Shown piece after piece: positions 1 through 6,708 of a stretch of 64,000 nucleotides of DNA. The position numbers and the translations under genes are program-made. Positions within the stretch are counted from its first letter, which is position 1. Every line of letters starts with the position of its first letter. Source of the DNA: Paenibacillus plantarum (lineage in GTDB: Bacteria > Bacillota > Bacilli > Paenibacillales > NBRC-103111); NCBI RefSeq assembly GCF_013141695.1, contig NZ_WHNY01000075.1, positions 248,001 through 312,000 on the forward strand, written 5' to 3'. Below the pieces are notes generated by a model, which saw only the letters and a list, made by a program, of their open reading frames with translations, searched no databases and was not told the DNA's origin.

Positions 1-1350
1 GACGTGATCGGGCTTGACGCTAGCGATGCTGTACATGCTTCAGCTAAAGCGGGGATCGGCATTAAAGAGATTATCGAACAAATTTGCCTGAAAGTACCGG
101 CACCACAAGGTAATCCTGATGCGCCGCTCAAAGCATTGATTTTCGATTCCCATTACGACAGCTACAAAGGTGTAATCGTGTATGTGCGTGTCGTTGATGG
201 TGCAATCAAAGCTGGCTCCAAGATCAAAATGATGGCGACAGGCAAAGTATTTGAAGTTATCGAAGTCGGTGCTTTCAAACCAAGAATGTCATCGGTTCCT
301 TCCCTTGAGGTCGGAGATGTTGGTTTTATCGTTGCTGGTATTAAAAATGTTGGAGATACGCGTGTCGGTGACACGGTAACGGAAGCAGATCGTCCTTCAC
401 CTGATGCATTACCAGGTTACCGTCGGATTAATCCAATGGTATTCTGCGGATTGTATCCGATTGAAACGACCGATTACAACGATCTTCGTGAAGCGTTGCA
501 AAAGCTTGAACTGAACGATGCTTCCTTACGTTTTGAGCCTGAAACCTCGACAGCACTAGGCTTTGGCTTCCGTTGTGGATTCTTAGGACTCTTGCACATG
601 GAGATCATTCAAGAGCGTATCGAGCGTGAATTCAACATCCCATTGATTACGACGGCACCAAGTGTTATCTATCGCATTACATTAACGAATGGCGATGTTA
701 TGGAAATTGATAACCCGTCGAATTACCCGGATCCACAACGAATTGATTTCGTTGAGGAGCCTTACGTGAAAGCTTCTGTCATCGTGCCTAATGATTATGT
801 GGGTACAATCATGGAGCTTTGCCAAGGTAAACGTGGCGAATATATGAACATGGAATACTTGGATACGAATCGTGTGACATTGACTTACGAGATCCCGCTA
901 TCAGAGATTGTCTACGATTTCTTCGATATGCTGAAGTCACGGACGAAGGGCTATGCTTCCTTTGACTATGAAGTGAGCGGCTATAAGAAATCCAATCTAG
1001 TGAAAATGGACATTTTGCTTAATTCCGAGCAAGTGGATGCGCTGTCCTTCATCGTTCACCGTGATACGGCTTATCATCGTGGCAAAATCATTTGTGACAA
1101 GCTCAAGGAGCTTATCCCGCGGCAAATGTTTGAGGTGCCGATTCAAGCGGCAATTGGACAGAAAATCGTGGCGCGTGAGACCGTTAAAGCGATGCGTAAG
1201 AACGTACTTGCAAAGTGTTACGGCGGCGACATTTCCCGTAAGCGTAAATTGTTAGACAAGCAAAAAGAAGGTAAAAAACGCATGAAGCAGGTCGGTAGCG
1301 TAGAAGTGCCGCAAGAAGCGTTCATGGCTGTTTTGAAAATCGACGAATAG
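1..1350 (+). CDS. lepA: Elongation factor 4 (LepA), 3' part
   Basis: Ribosome-associated GTPase that remodels elongating or assembling ribosomes. The gene is cut by the window start: the frame is open from base 1 and lacks the N-terminal G domain, except for its last stretch. What remains carries domain II (beta-barrel), the EF-G-like domains and the Lys/Arg-rich LepA-specific C-terminal domain, with the family's ending GGDISRKRKLLDKQKEGKKR. The LepA-type phrase LGFGFRCGFLGLLHMEIIQER is present. It lies directly upstream of hemW, as in Bacillus subtilis. Identification is firm; only the 5' end is unknown. Confidence 0.97.
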   Translation, partial: DVIGLDASDAVHASAKAGIGIKEIIEQICLKVPAPQGNPDAPLKALIFDSHYDSYKGVIVYVRVVDGAIKAGSKIKMMATGKVFEVIEVGAFKPRMSSVPSLEVGDVGFIVAGIKNVGDTRVGDTVTEADRPSPDALPGYRRINPMVFCGLYPIETTDYNDLREALQKLELNDASLRFEPETSTALGFGFRCGFLGLLHMEIIQERIEREFNIPLITTAPSVIYRITLTNGDVMEIDNPSNYPDPQRIDFVEEPYVKASVIVPNDYVGTIMELCQGKRGEYMNMEYLDTNRVTLTYEIPLSEIVYDFFDMLKSRTKGYASFDYEVSGYKKSNLVKMDILLNSEQVDALSFIVHRDTAYHRGKIICDKLKELIPRQMFEVPIQAAIGQKIVARETVKAMRKNVLAKCYGGDISRKRKLLDKQKEGKKRMKQVGSVEVPQEAFMAVLKIDE

Positions 1351-1363
1351 ATGCATGGAACTC

Positions 1364-1402
1364 AAAGCTGGGGTGGCAGCGTACGCTGTCCCTTGGCTTT
1401 TT
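1364..1402 (+). terminator. Probable intrinsic terminator after lepA
   Basis: AAAGC (1364-1368) pairs with GCTTT (1396-1400), and an inner GC-rich arm around 1375-1390 forms the top of the stem. It is followed by a short T-run. It sits between the lepA stop and the hemW ribosome-binding site. The stem has mismatches, so this is a moderate call. Confidence 0.5.
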
Positions 1403-1433
1403 GTCAATTGTGACCGTGGAAAGGAATACCCTT

Positions 1434-2585
1434 ATGTTAGTTACTTATACAACGCCTACGGCGGTGTACATTCATATCCCGTTTTGCACAAATAAATGCC
1501 ATTATTGCGACTTCAACTCGTACGTGCTCAAAGGCCAACCCGTCATGGAATATCTAGATGCCCTTGAGCGTGAAATGGAGCTGACAGTTCGGAATCATCC
1601 ACCTCAGAAGGTGGAGACGATCTTTGTCGGCGGTGGAACGCCAACGGTGCTGCTTCCAGATCAAATGGAACGCTTCTTACGTATTGTACGAACGTATTTC
1701 CCAGCGGATAGTACAGAAGTCGAATTTTCGATGGAAGCTAATCCGGGGACAACGGACGAAGATAAACTTGCTGTCATGAAAGCTGGCGGTGTAAATCGCA
1801 TCAGTTTCGGTGTGCAGTCTTTTAACAATGAAATTCTTGCGGCAATCGGCCGTATTCATAATACAGATGATGTGCATAGAAGCATTGCCAATGCGAAGAA
1901 GCTAGGCTTCGATAATTTATCCATCGATCTTATGTTCGGGCTTCCGAAGCAAACGGTGGATATTATGCAGGCTACATTAGATGAGGCGCTGTCACTCGAT
2001 TTGCAGCATTATTCGATATACAGTTTGAAAGTAGAAGAAAACACGTTATTCCACACCTTGTTCAATAAAAATCAACTGCCGCTCCCGAGTGAAGATGAGG
2101 AAGTCGATATGTACGAGTTGATTATGAAAAGGCTGGAGGAAGCGGGTTACAAGCAATATGAAATCAGTAACTTTGCCAAGCCAGGCCGCGAAAGCAGACA
2201 TAATACGATGTATTGGCGCAACCGCTCTTATTATGGATTAGGCGCTGGTGCACATGGGTATATGAATGGTAAGCGCCATGTGAATGTGAAGGGCATCCAA
2301 CCTTACATTGACGCAACGAAGCTTGGGTTACCGATCATGGAACAATTCGACGTGACACCACAAGAAGCGATGGAAGACTTTATGATGGTTGGCTTGCGGC
2401 TCCTAGAGGGTGTGCGAAGCAAAGACTTCATGGATCAATTCGGAGAGACAATCGAATCCCACTTTGGGACTACGTTGCAAGGCTGGATAAACAAAAAGCT
2501 GATTGAGCAAACGCCAGAAGGATATCGTCTATCCAAACACGGTATTTTGTTAGGAAATGAAGTCTTTGCCTCGTTCTTAAGCTAA
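1434..2585 (+). CDS. hemW: Radical SAM heme chaperone HemW
   Basis: HemN-like radical SAM protein that in characterised members binds heme and transfers it to hemoproteins rather than oxidising coproporphyrinogen. The product is 383 aa. The radical SAM cluster motif C-x3-C-x2-C lies at Cys18/22/25 in IPFCTNKCHYCDFN, and GGGTPT follows as the SAM-binding glycine motif. An earlier in-frame TTG (1401) lies in the terminator and has no ribosome-binding site; the ATG at 1434 follows GGAAAGG with good spacing. The usual lepA-hemW-hrcA order supports it. Older annotations call this family oxygen-independent coproporphyrinogen oxidase; HemW-type is more likely because the HemN N-terminal extension is absent. 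Confidence 0.93.
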   Translation: MLVTYTTPTAVYIHIPFCTNKCHYCDFNSYVLKGQPVMEYLDALEREMELTVRNHPPQKVETIFVGGGTPTVLLPDQMERFLRIVRTYFPADSTEVEFSMEANPGTTDEDKLAVMKAGGVNRISFGVQSFNNEILAAIGRIHNTDDVHRSIANAKKLGFDNLSIDLMFGLPKQTVDIMQATLDEALSLDLQHYSIYSLKVEENTLFHTLFNKNQLPLPSEDEEVDMYELIMKRLEEAGYKQYEISNFAKPGRESRHNTMYWRNRSYYGLGAGAHGYMNGKRHVNVKGIQPYIDATKLGLPIMEQFDVTPQEAMEDFMMVGLRLLEGVRSKDFMDQFGETIESHFGTTLQGWINKKLIEQTPEGYRLSKHGILLGNEVFASFLS

Positions 2586-2604
2586 ACCGAAATAGCGCAA
2601 AAAA

Positions 2605-2656
2605 CGCTTGTGCATTTATACGTATTGTTGTATATTTATACATGAATCCACAAGCG
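2605..2656 (+). promoter_or_regulatory. Candidate arginine-repressor (ARG box-like) operator region
   Basis: Two AT-rich boxes share ATTTATAC at 2614-2621 and 2634-2641, 20 bp apart. The second is an inverted repeat, TGTATA-TT-TATACA (2629-2642), followed by TGAAT. The pair is bracketed by a perfect 8-bp inverted repeat, CGCTTGTG (2605-2612) and CACAAGCG (2649-2656). Tandem 18-bp boxes about two helical turns apart are the known arrangement for ArgR/AhrC, and the downstream gene is ArgA-like. The assignment to ArgR is an inference. Confidence 0.4.
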
Positions 2657-2726
2657 AAACAGCGGAAAGCCGCAGGGCGCTAGCGTGGCTTTTATGCATT
2701 TTTGTGTGAATGGTGGGTGGGGAAGC

Positions 2727-3200
2727 GTGAATACATCAACTACGGTGTCCGTAAGAAAAGCTTCAGTGGATGATATCGATAAGCTTTTCGAAATTATACA
2801 GGGGTATGCCAAGCAAGGCATCATGCTACCGCGGAGCAGGGAAATGCTCCAAGATCAAATTGATACATTTGTTGTCGCTGAATTCGATGGCTTATTAATA
2901 GGCTGCGGTTCATTGACGAGGCTGGGGCCAGATCTTGTTGAGATTCGCTCACTTGGGATGACACCTGGCTACAAGGGTCAAGGAATCGGCGGAAAACTTG
3001 TTGATTTCTTAGTTGAAGAGGCAAGAAGTCAAGGAATTATTAAAGTTATGGCACTTACTTATGAAGTAGCTTTCTTTCAGAAAAACGGCTTTACACTCGT
3101 TCCGAAGGAGATTTTTCCTGAGAAGGTTTGGAGAGACTGTATGCATTGCAAAAAACAGTATTGTTGCGACGAAATCGCCGTACTTAAACGTTTGGATTGA
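2727..3200 (+). CDS. GNAT N-acetyltransferase, short ArgA-like
   Basis: Acetyl-CoA-dependent acetyltransferase resembling the stand-alone GNAT domain of N-acetylglutamate synthase (first step of arginine synthesis). The product is 157 aa. It has the GNAT acetyl-CoA loop in GYKGQGIGGKLVDFLVEEA, preceded by EIRSLGMTP, and a Cys-rich C-terminal tail (CMHCKKQYCCDEIA) that closely resembles short ArgA proteins. GTG at 2727 is chosen because GGGTGGGG precedes it; an upstream in-frame GTG (2685) would add 14 unlike residues. The upstream tandem ATTTATAC boxes suggest arginine control. A ribosomal-protein or small-molecule acetyltransferase remains possible. Confidence 0.75.
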   Translation: MNTSTTVSVRKASVDDIDKLFEIIQGYAKQGIMLPRSREMLQDQIDTFVVAEFDGLLIGCGSLTRLGPDLVEIRSLGMTPGYKGQGIGGKLVDFLVEEARSQGIIKVMALTYEVAFFQKNGFTLVPKEIFPEKVWRDCMHCKKQYCCDEIAVLKRLD

Positions 3201-3201
3201 C

Positions 3202-3231
3202 TTGACAACAGACCTTAGGGTCTGTTATTTT
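3202..3231 (+). promoter_or_regulatory. SigA-type promoter of the hrcA-dnaK operon
   Basis: TTGACA at 3202-3207, an 18-bp spacer, then TATTTT at 3226-3231. It lies just upstream of the CIRCE operator. The spacer is occupied by a perfect inverted repeat (see the next entry). Confidence 0.7.
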
Positions 3232-3232
3232 T
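3207..3232 (+). terminator. Inverted repeat with T-run inside the hrcA promoter
   Basis: AACAGACC (3207-3214) and GGTCTGTT (3219-3226) form a perfect 8-bp stem with a TTAG loop. This is followed by ATTTTT, 7 bases after the stop of the acetyltransferase. It reads as an intrinsic terminator for that gene, embedded between the -35 and -10 hexamers of the next operon. Confidence 0.6.
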
Positions 3233-3242
3233 GTATTAGGAT

Positions 3243-3269
3243 TTAGCACTCACTAAATACGAGTGCTAA
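3243..3269 (+). promoter_or_regulatory. CIRCE operator (HrcA binding site)
   Basis: Perfect match to the CIRCE consensus: TTAGCACTC (3243-3251), a 9-bp spacer, GAGTGCTAA (3261-3269). It lies 41 bp upstream of hrcA and immediately downstream of the -10. HrcA dimers bind CIRCE and repress class I heat-shock genes. Confidence 0.98.
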
Positions 3270-3310
3270 CGAAGGTGGCAAATAGTGAGAAGTGAGGAGG
3301 AGGGGTACTC

Positions 3311-4339
3311 ATGTTGACAGAGCGCCAACGCATGATTTTAAGTGCAATCATTGATGATTACGTTCGTTCAGCGGAGCCAATTGGTTCGCGAAGTATTTCG
3401 AAGCGTGGGAATGTTGGTTTTAGTCCAGCAACCATTCGTAACGAAATGTCTGATCTCGAAGAAATGGGCTATCTTGAGCAGCCTCATACGTCCGCAGGTC
3501 GTATTCCTTCGCACAAAGGTTATCGCTATTATGTCGATCATTTGTTGAAGCACGGCTCCTTGCATAGTCATGATTTGGACTCCATGAAGGGGGCTTTCGC
3601 AGAACGTATTCAAGAGATGGAAGGTGTTATTCAGCACGTTGCTGGCATGCTCTCCAGTCTTACGAATTACACGTCTATTGTGCTCGGTCCTGAGGTGTTT
3701 AGCACGACATTGAAGCATATCCAAATCATTCCGATCTCTGATACAACGGCTGTTGCGATCTTAGTGATGAATACGGGTCATGTTGAAAATAAGACAGTAA
3801 CGATACCTGAAGGGATTCCGATGTCGGAAATCGAGAAGGTCGTTAATATTCTGAACACGAGGCTTAAGAATGTGCCATTAGTTCAGTTTAAATCAAAGCT
3901 TTACAATGAGATTTCTAATGAGTTAAGCAAATATGTCACTGGCTATCAAGAGCTTCTTGGTTTGGTGGAAAGCGTGCTTCAAAGTGACGAGAAGGACCGT
4001 GTTTTCCTCAGTGGGATGACGAATATGCTCACACAGCCTGAGTTCAAGGATGTGGAGAAAGTGAAGAGCATTTTTGATCTGCTGGAAGAAGCACCAACCC
4101 TTATCAAGTTATTTACTCCGTCAAATGAAGGCATTGAGATTAAAATTGGTGCTGAGAATAGTATTGAAGCTATATCGAATTGCAGTTTAATTACAGCTTC
4201 CTATTCCATTGGCGGTACGCCGCTTGGAACGATTGGTATTTTGGGACCTACTCGCATGGAATACGGTAGAGTTATAGGCTTAATGGAGCATCTATCGAAG
4301 CATATGGAATTGGTCCTAGGACGTTGGTATGGCAAATGA
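3311..4339 (+). CDS. hrcA: Heat-inducible transcription repressor HrcA
   Basis: Repressor of CIRCE-controlled chaperone genes, whose activity depends on chaperonin availability. The product is 342 aa, the normal family length. The N-terminal winged helix (about residues 1-75) contains SPATIRNEMSDLEEMGYLEQPHTSAGR followed by IPSHKGYRYYVD, the HrcA signature. The C-terminal half is the GAF-like/dimerisation region ending IGILGPTRMEYGRVI. It starts after GAGGAGGAGG. It is the first gene of an operon under its own CIRCE site, so it is autoregulated. Its stop overlaps an ATG of the following chaperonin gene (ATGA at 4336-4339), suggesting translational coupling. Confidence 0.98.
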   Translation: MLTERQRMILSAIIDDYVRSAEPIGSRSISKRGNVGFSPATIRNEMSDLEEMGYLEQPHTSAGRIPSHKGYRYYVDHLLKHGSLHSHDLDSMKGAFAERIQEMEGVIQHVAGMLSSLTNYTSIVLGPEVFSTTLKHIQIIPISDTTAVAILVMNTGHVENKTVTIPEGIPMSEIEKVVNILNTRLKNVPLVQFKSKLYNEISNELSKYVTGYQELLGLVESVLQSDEKDRVFLSGMTNMLTQPEFKDVEKVKSIFDLLEEAPTLIKLFTPSNEGIEIKIGAENSIEAISNCSLITASYSIGGTPLGTIGILGPTRMEYGRVIGLMEHLSKHMELVLGRWYGK

Positions 4340-4356
4340 CAGGAGTCAAACCTACT

Positions 4357-5880
4357 ATGCACGGTGAAAGTGAAGAACGGTACTCGACGTTAGTGAATAA
4401 TGCCGCGGCTGTCAGAGCGATTTGTTCGGCTGTCGAAGGAACCTTAGGTCCTAAAGGGCTGGACACCATGCTAGTCGGCGGCCAAGGTGATGTCATTATT
4501 ACCAACGATGGTGTGACCATATTAGAAAAGATGGATGTTACCCATCCTGCTGCTAGGCTAATGATTCAAGTCGCTCGCAGTCAACAACGCCAAATAGGCG
4601 ATGGCACTACGACAGCGACAGTGCTTGCCGGAGCCATGGTGCAAGAAGGCGTCGCGCAAGTTACACGCGGCGTGCCAGTTGCCAAGGTTGTCACTGGCAT
4701 GCTACAGGGTATTGAATTGGCCGTAGCGAGCTTGCAGGGCCGCAGTCGTCAGATTGCAGGCCTTGGAGATCGCGCGCTGCAGCGGATTGCTTATACAGCG
4801 GGGCGCGAGCAGACAGACATCGCTAAGCTTATCATCCAAGCGGCCGAAGCGGTCGGTGAGGCGAAGCTGCGCGAAGAAGGTTATCGCTTCGCGGACAGCG
4901 TGCTCGCACATGAAGAAGCGAGCAGCGAGGTTTGGACCGGCATTCTGCTGAACCAGAAGCCGATGAACCTGCACCTCGAGCACGAGCGGCGAGATGCTCG
5001 CATCCTCGTGCTGCATGATGCCCTGGAACCTGAGGCGGTCAGCGAGGAATCGCTGGTCACCGAGGCAGGCTTCCAGCGCTACATGCAGCTCCGAGAGCTC
5101 TTCCGCAGCAGCCTCGGCTCGCTGCTGGAGCTTGGCGTCGGTCTGATTGCATCAGACCGCGGGGTTGACCCTGAGGCGGAGCAGTTCTGCTCCGACCATG
5201 GCATCCTCGTGCTACAGCGGCTGTCCCGCCGGGACCTGCAGCTGCTGAGCGAGCACACCGGCGCTAGGCCGGTGCGGCGCACGGCGCTGCGCAAGAGCGC
5301 GCCGGAGCTGAGCGCTGCGCTCGGTCACGCGGGCTATGCCGCGTATGACGAGCGGCTAGAGCGCGTGCGCGTGGCGCACGGTCACGGCGAACAGCACGTG
5401 ACCGTGATCGTTGGCGCCGCGACGCGCGAAGCGGCGCATGAACGCTCGCGCATCGCGAAGGACGCTGCGTCAGCCGTCCAAGCCGCCGTACGCGGCGGGT
5501 ACTTGCCTGGCGGCGGGGCAGCCGAGATGGCCGTCGCGCATGATCTGGAGCGTGTGCGCGAGACGATGAAGGGCATGGAGGGCTTTGGTGTGGCCGCTGT
5601 CGCGGGAGCACTGCGCAAGCCGTTGTCTCAAATCGTCGTGAATGCAGGCTACAATCCGCTCGAGAAGGTTGAAGAGCTGAAAGCGGCCCAGCTTGCTCAG
5701 GATACGGACAGCCTAGGGATCGATTGTGATACCGGGTTGATCACGGATTTTGTGGAAGCAGGGATCATGGATCCGACAGATGTGAAAATTCACGCTCTGC
5801 AAGCGGCTGGAGAAGTCGCTGCCGCGGTGCTGCGTATCCATACAGTGATTAAGATGAAGCAGCCTTTTGAAGAGAACTAA
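4357..5880 (+). CDS. Archaeal-like (group III / thermosome-type) chaperonin
   Basis: Predicted ATP-driven folding chamber of the TCP-1/thermosome lineage rather than GroEL. The product is 507 aa from the ATG at 4357 (AGGAG at 4341-4345); an ATG at 4336 overlapping the hrcA stop is an alternative. Equatorial motifs are group II-like: LGPKGLDTMLV, ITNDGVTILEKMD, GDGTTTATVLAGAM, PGGGAAEMAVA, and near the end DPTDVKIHALQAAGEVAAAVLRI. The segment around residues 210-270, after RILVLHDALE, corresponds in position to the helical lid of group II chaperonins, so no GroES should be needed; none is adjacent. Group III chaperonins (for example from Carboxydothermus) are known in dnaK operons of Firmicutes. 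The middle of the gene (about 4860-5600) is much GC-richer than its surroundings. Confidence 0.9.
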   Translation: MHGESEERYSTLVNNAAAVRAICSAVEGTLGPKGLDTMLVGGQGDVIITNDGVTILEKMDVTHPAARLMIQVARSQQRQIGDGTTTATVLAGAMVQEGVAQVTRGVPVAKVVTGMLQGIELAVASLQGRSRQIAGLGDRALQRIAYTAGREQTDIAKLIIQAAEAVGEAKLREEGYRFADSVLAHEEASSEVWTGILLNQKPMNLHLEHERRDARILVLHDALEPEAVSEESLVTEAGFQRYMQLRELFRSSLGSLLELGVGLIASDRGVDPEAEQFCSDHGILVLQRLSRRDLQLLSEHTGARPVRRTALRKSAPELSAALGHAGYAAYDERLERVRVAHGHGEQHVTVIVGAATREAAHERSRIAKDAASAVQAAVRGGYLPGGGAAEMAVAHDLERVRETMKGMEGFGVAAVAGALRKPLSQIVVNAGYNPLEKVEELKAAQLAQDTDSLGIDCDTGLITDFVEAGIMDPTDVKIHALQAAGEVAAAVLRIHTVIKMKQPFEEN

Positions 5881-5962
5881 AGATGGGTAAACTAATGCCC
5901 AAATGGATGATGTATGTGAATCGAGTATAACTCGTGTATTATGTTTAGGAGGTGAAGGACAA

Positions 5963-6526
5963 TTGAGTACTGGAGATAACAAAACAGTCGAACAAGACAT
6001 TGACACTACATACGCAGCCGATAACGAAGCAACGACTGGAGAAGCTGTTGCAGACGTTTCCGAGGAAGCTACAGTATCTAGCGAATTGGAACAGGCGCGT
6101 GTGCAAGCCGAAGAAAACTATCAGCGTTTATTACGCGTTCAAGCGGACTTCGACAACTTCCGTCGCCGTGCAAGAACGGAGAAGGAAGATTTCGCGAAAT
6201 ACGCTTCGCTAAAATTGATTGAGCAGCTACTACCGATTGTGGATAACTTTGATCGCGCGCTGTCTTCAAGCAAAGAGACGAAGGATTTCGACGCATTGGT
6301 GAAGGGCTTGGATATGACATACCGCGGTATTGATCAACTATTAACTGCTGAAGGGCTTAAGCCTATCGAATCTGTTGGTCATCCGTTCAACCCTGAATTC
6401 CATCAAGCCGTGATGCAAGTGGAATCCGAGGAGCATGAAGAAGGTATTGTCGTAGAAGAATTGCAAAAAGGCTACATCCTGAAAGATAAGGTCATCCGAC
6501 CAGCAATGGTTAAAGTTAGCGTATAA
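5963..6526 (+). CDS. grpE: Nucleotide exchange factor GrpE
   Basis: Co-chaperone that releases ADP from DnaK. The product is 187 aa. An acidic, disordered N-terminus (about 1-40) is followed by the long dimerisation helix (ENYQRLLRVQADFDNFRRRARTEKEDFAKYA) and the C-terminal beta-domain with HPFNPEFHQAVMQVES and LQKGYILKDKVIRPAMVKVS. The start is TTG at 5963, 7 bases after AGGAGGTGA (5947-5955). The longer open frame from 5903 would place that ribosome-binding site inside the gene. It is separated from the chaperonin by 82 bp. Confidence 0.97.
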   Translation: MSTGDNKTVEQDIDTTYAADNEATTGEAVADVSEEATVSSELEQARVQAEENYQRLLRVQADFDNFRRRARTEKEDFAKYASLKLIEQLLPIVDNFDRALSSSKETKDFDALVKGLDMTYRGIDQLLTAEGLKPIESVGHPFNPEFHQAVMQVESEEHEEGIVVEELQKGYILKDKVIRPAMVKVSV

Positions 6527-6559
6527 GTCTAATTTTGCGAATATTGAATTCAGCCTGAA

Positions 6560-6637
6560 ATTCCGGTGCTCACGTAGTTTACACTACGCTCCGCTCCTCA
6601 TTTCCTAGCTTCTTTCAATCTTTTCGGTGCTGAAAAC
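6560..6637. repeat. Structured intergenic element between grpE and dnaK
   Basis: The 182-bp gap contains a perfect small hairpin, GTAGT-TTAC-ACTAC (6574-6587), within a CT-rich block. The block is bracketed by direct copies of CGGTGCT (6564-6570 and 6625-6631), the second continuing GAAAA. There is no open frame and no T-run, so it is unlike a terminator. It looks like a mobile intergenic repeat or an mRNA processing/stability element; the class is not identified. Confidence 0.4.
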
Positions 6638-6708
6638 AAGACTAAAGGATCTTATTTCATTCTAAAAAACTAATGACGTTCCTATGGGACATAAGGAGGC
6701 ATCTTTAC

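Noticed and set aside
5264..5618. Minus-strand frames opposite the chaperonin gene
   Set aside because: Arg/Ala/Pro-biased translation in a GC-rich segment; shadow of a clear conserved gene.
5914..5942. Internal promoter before grpE
   Set aside because: TATTAT at 5937-5942 is a fair -10, but no acceptable -35 lies at 16-18 bp.
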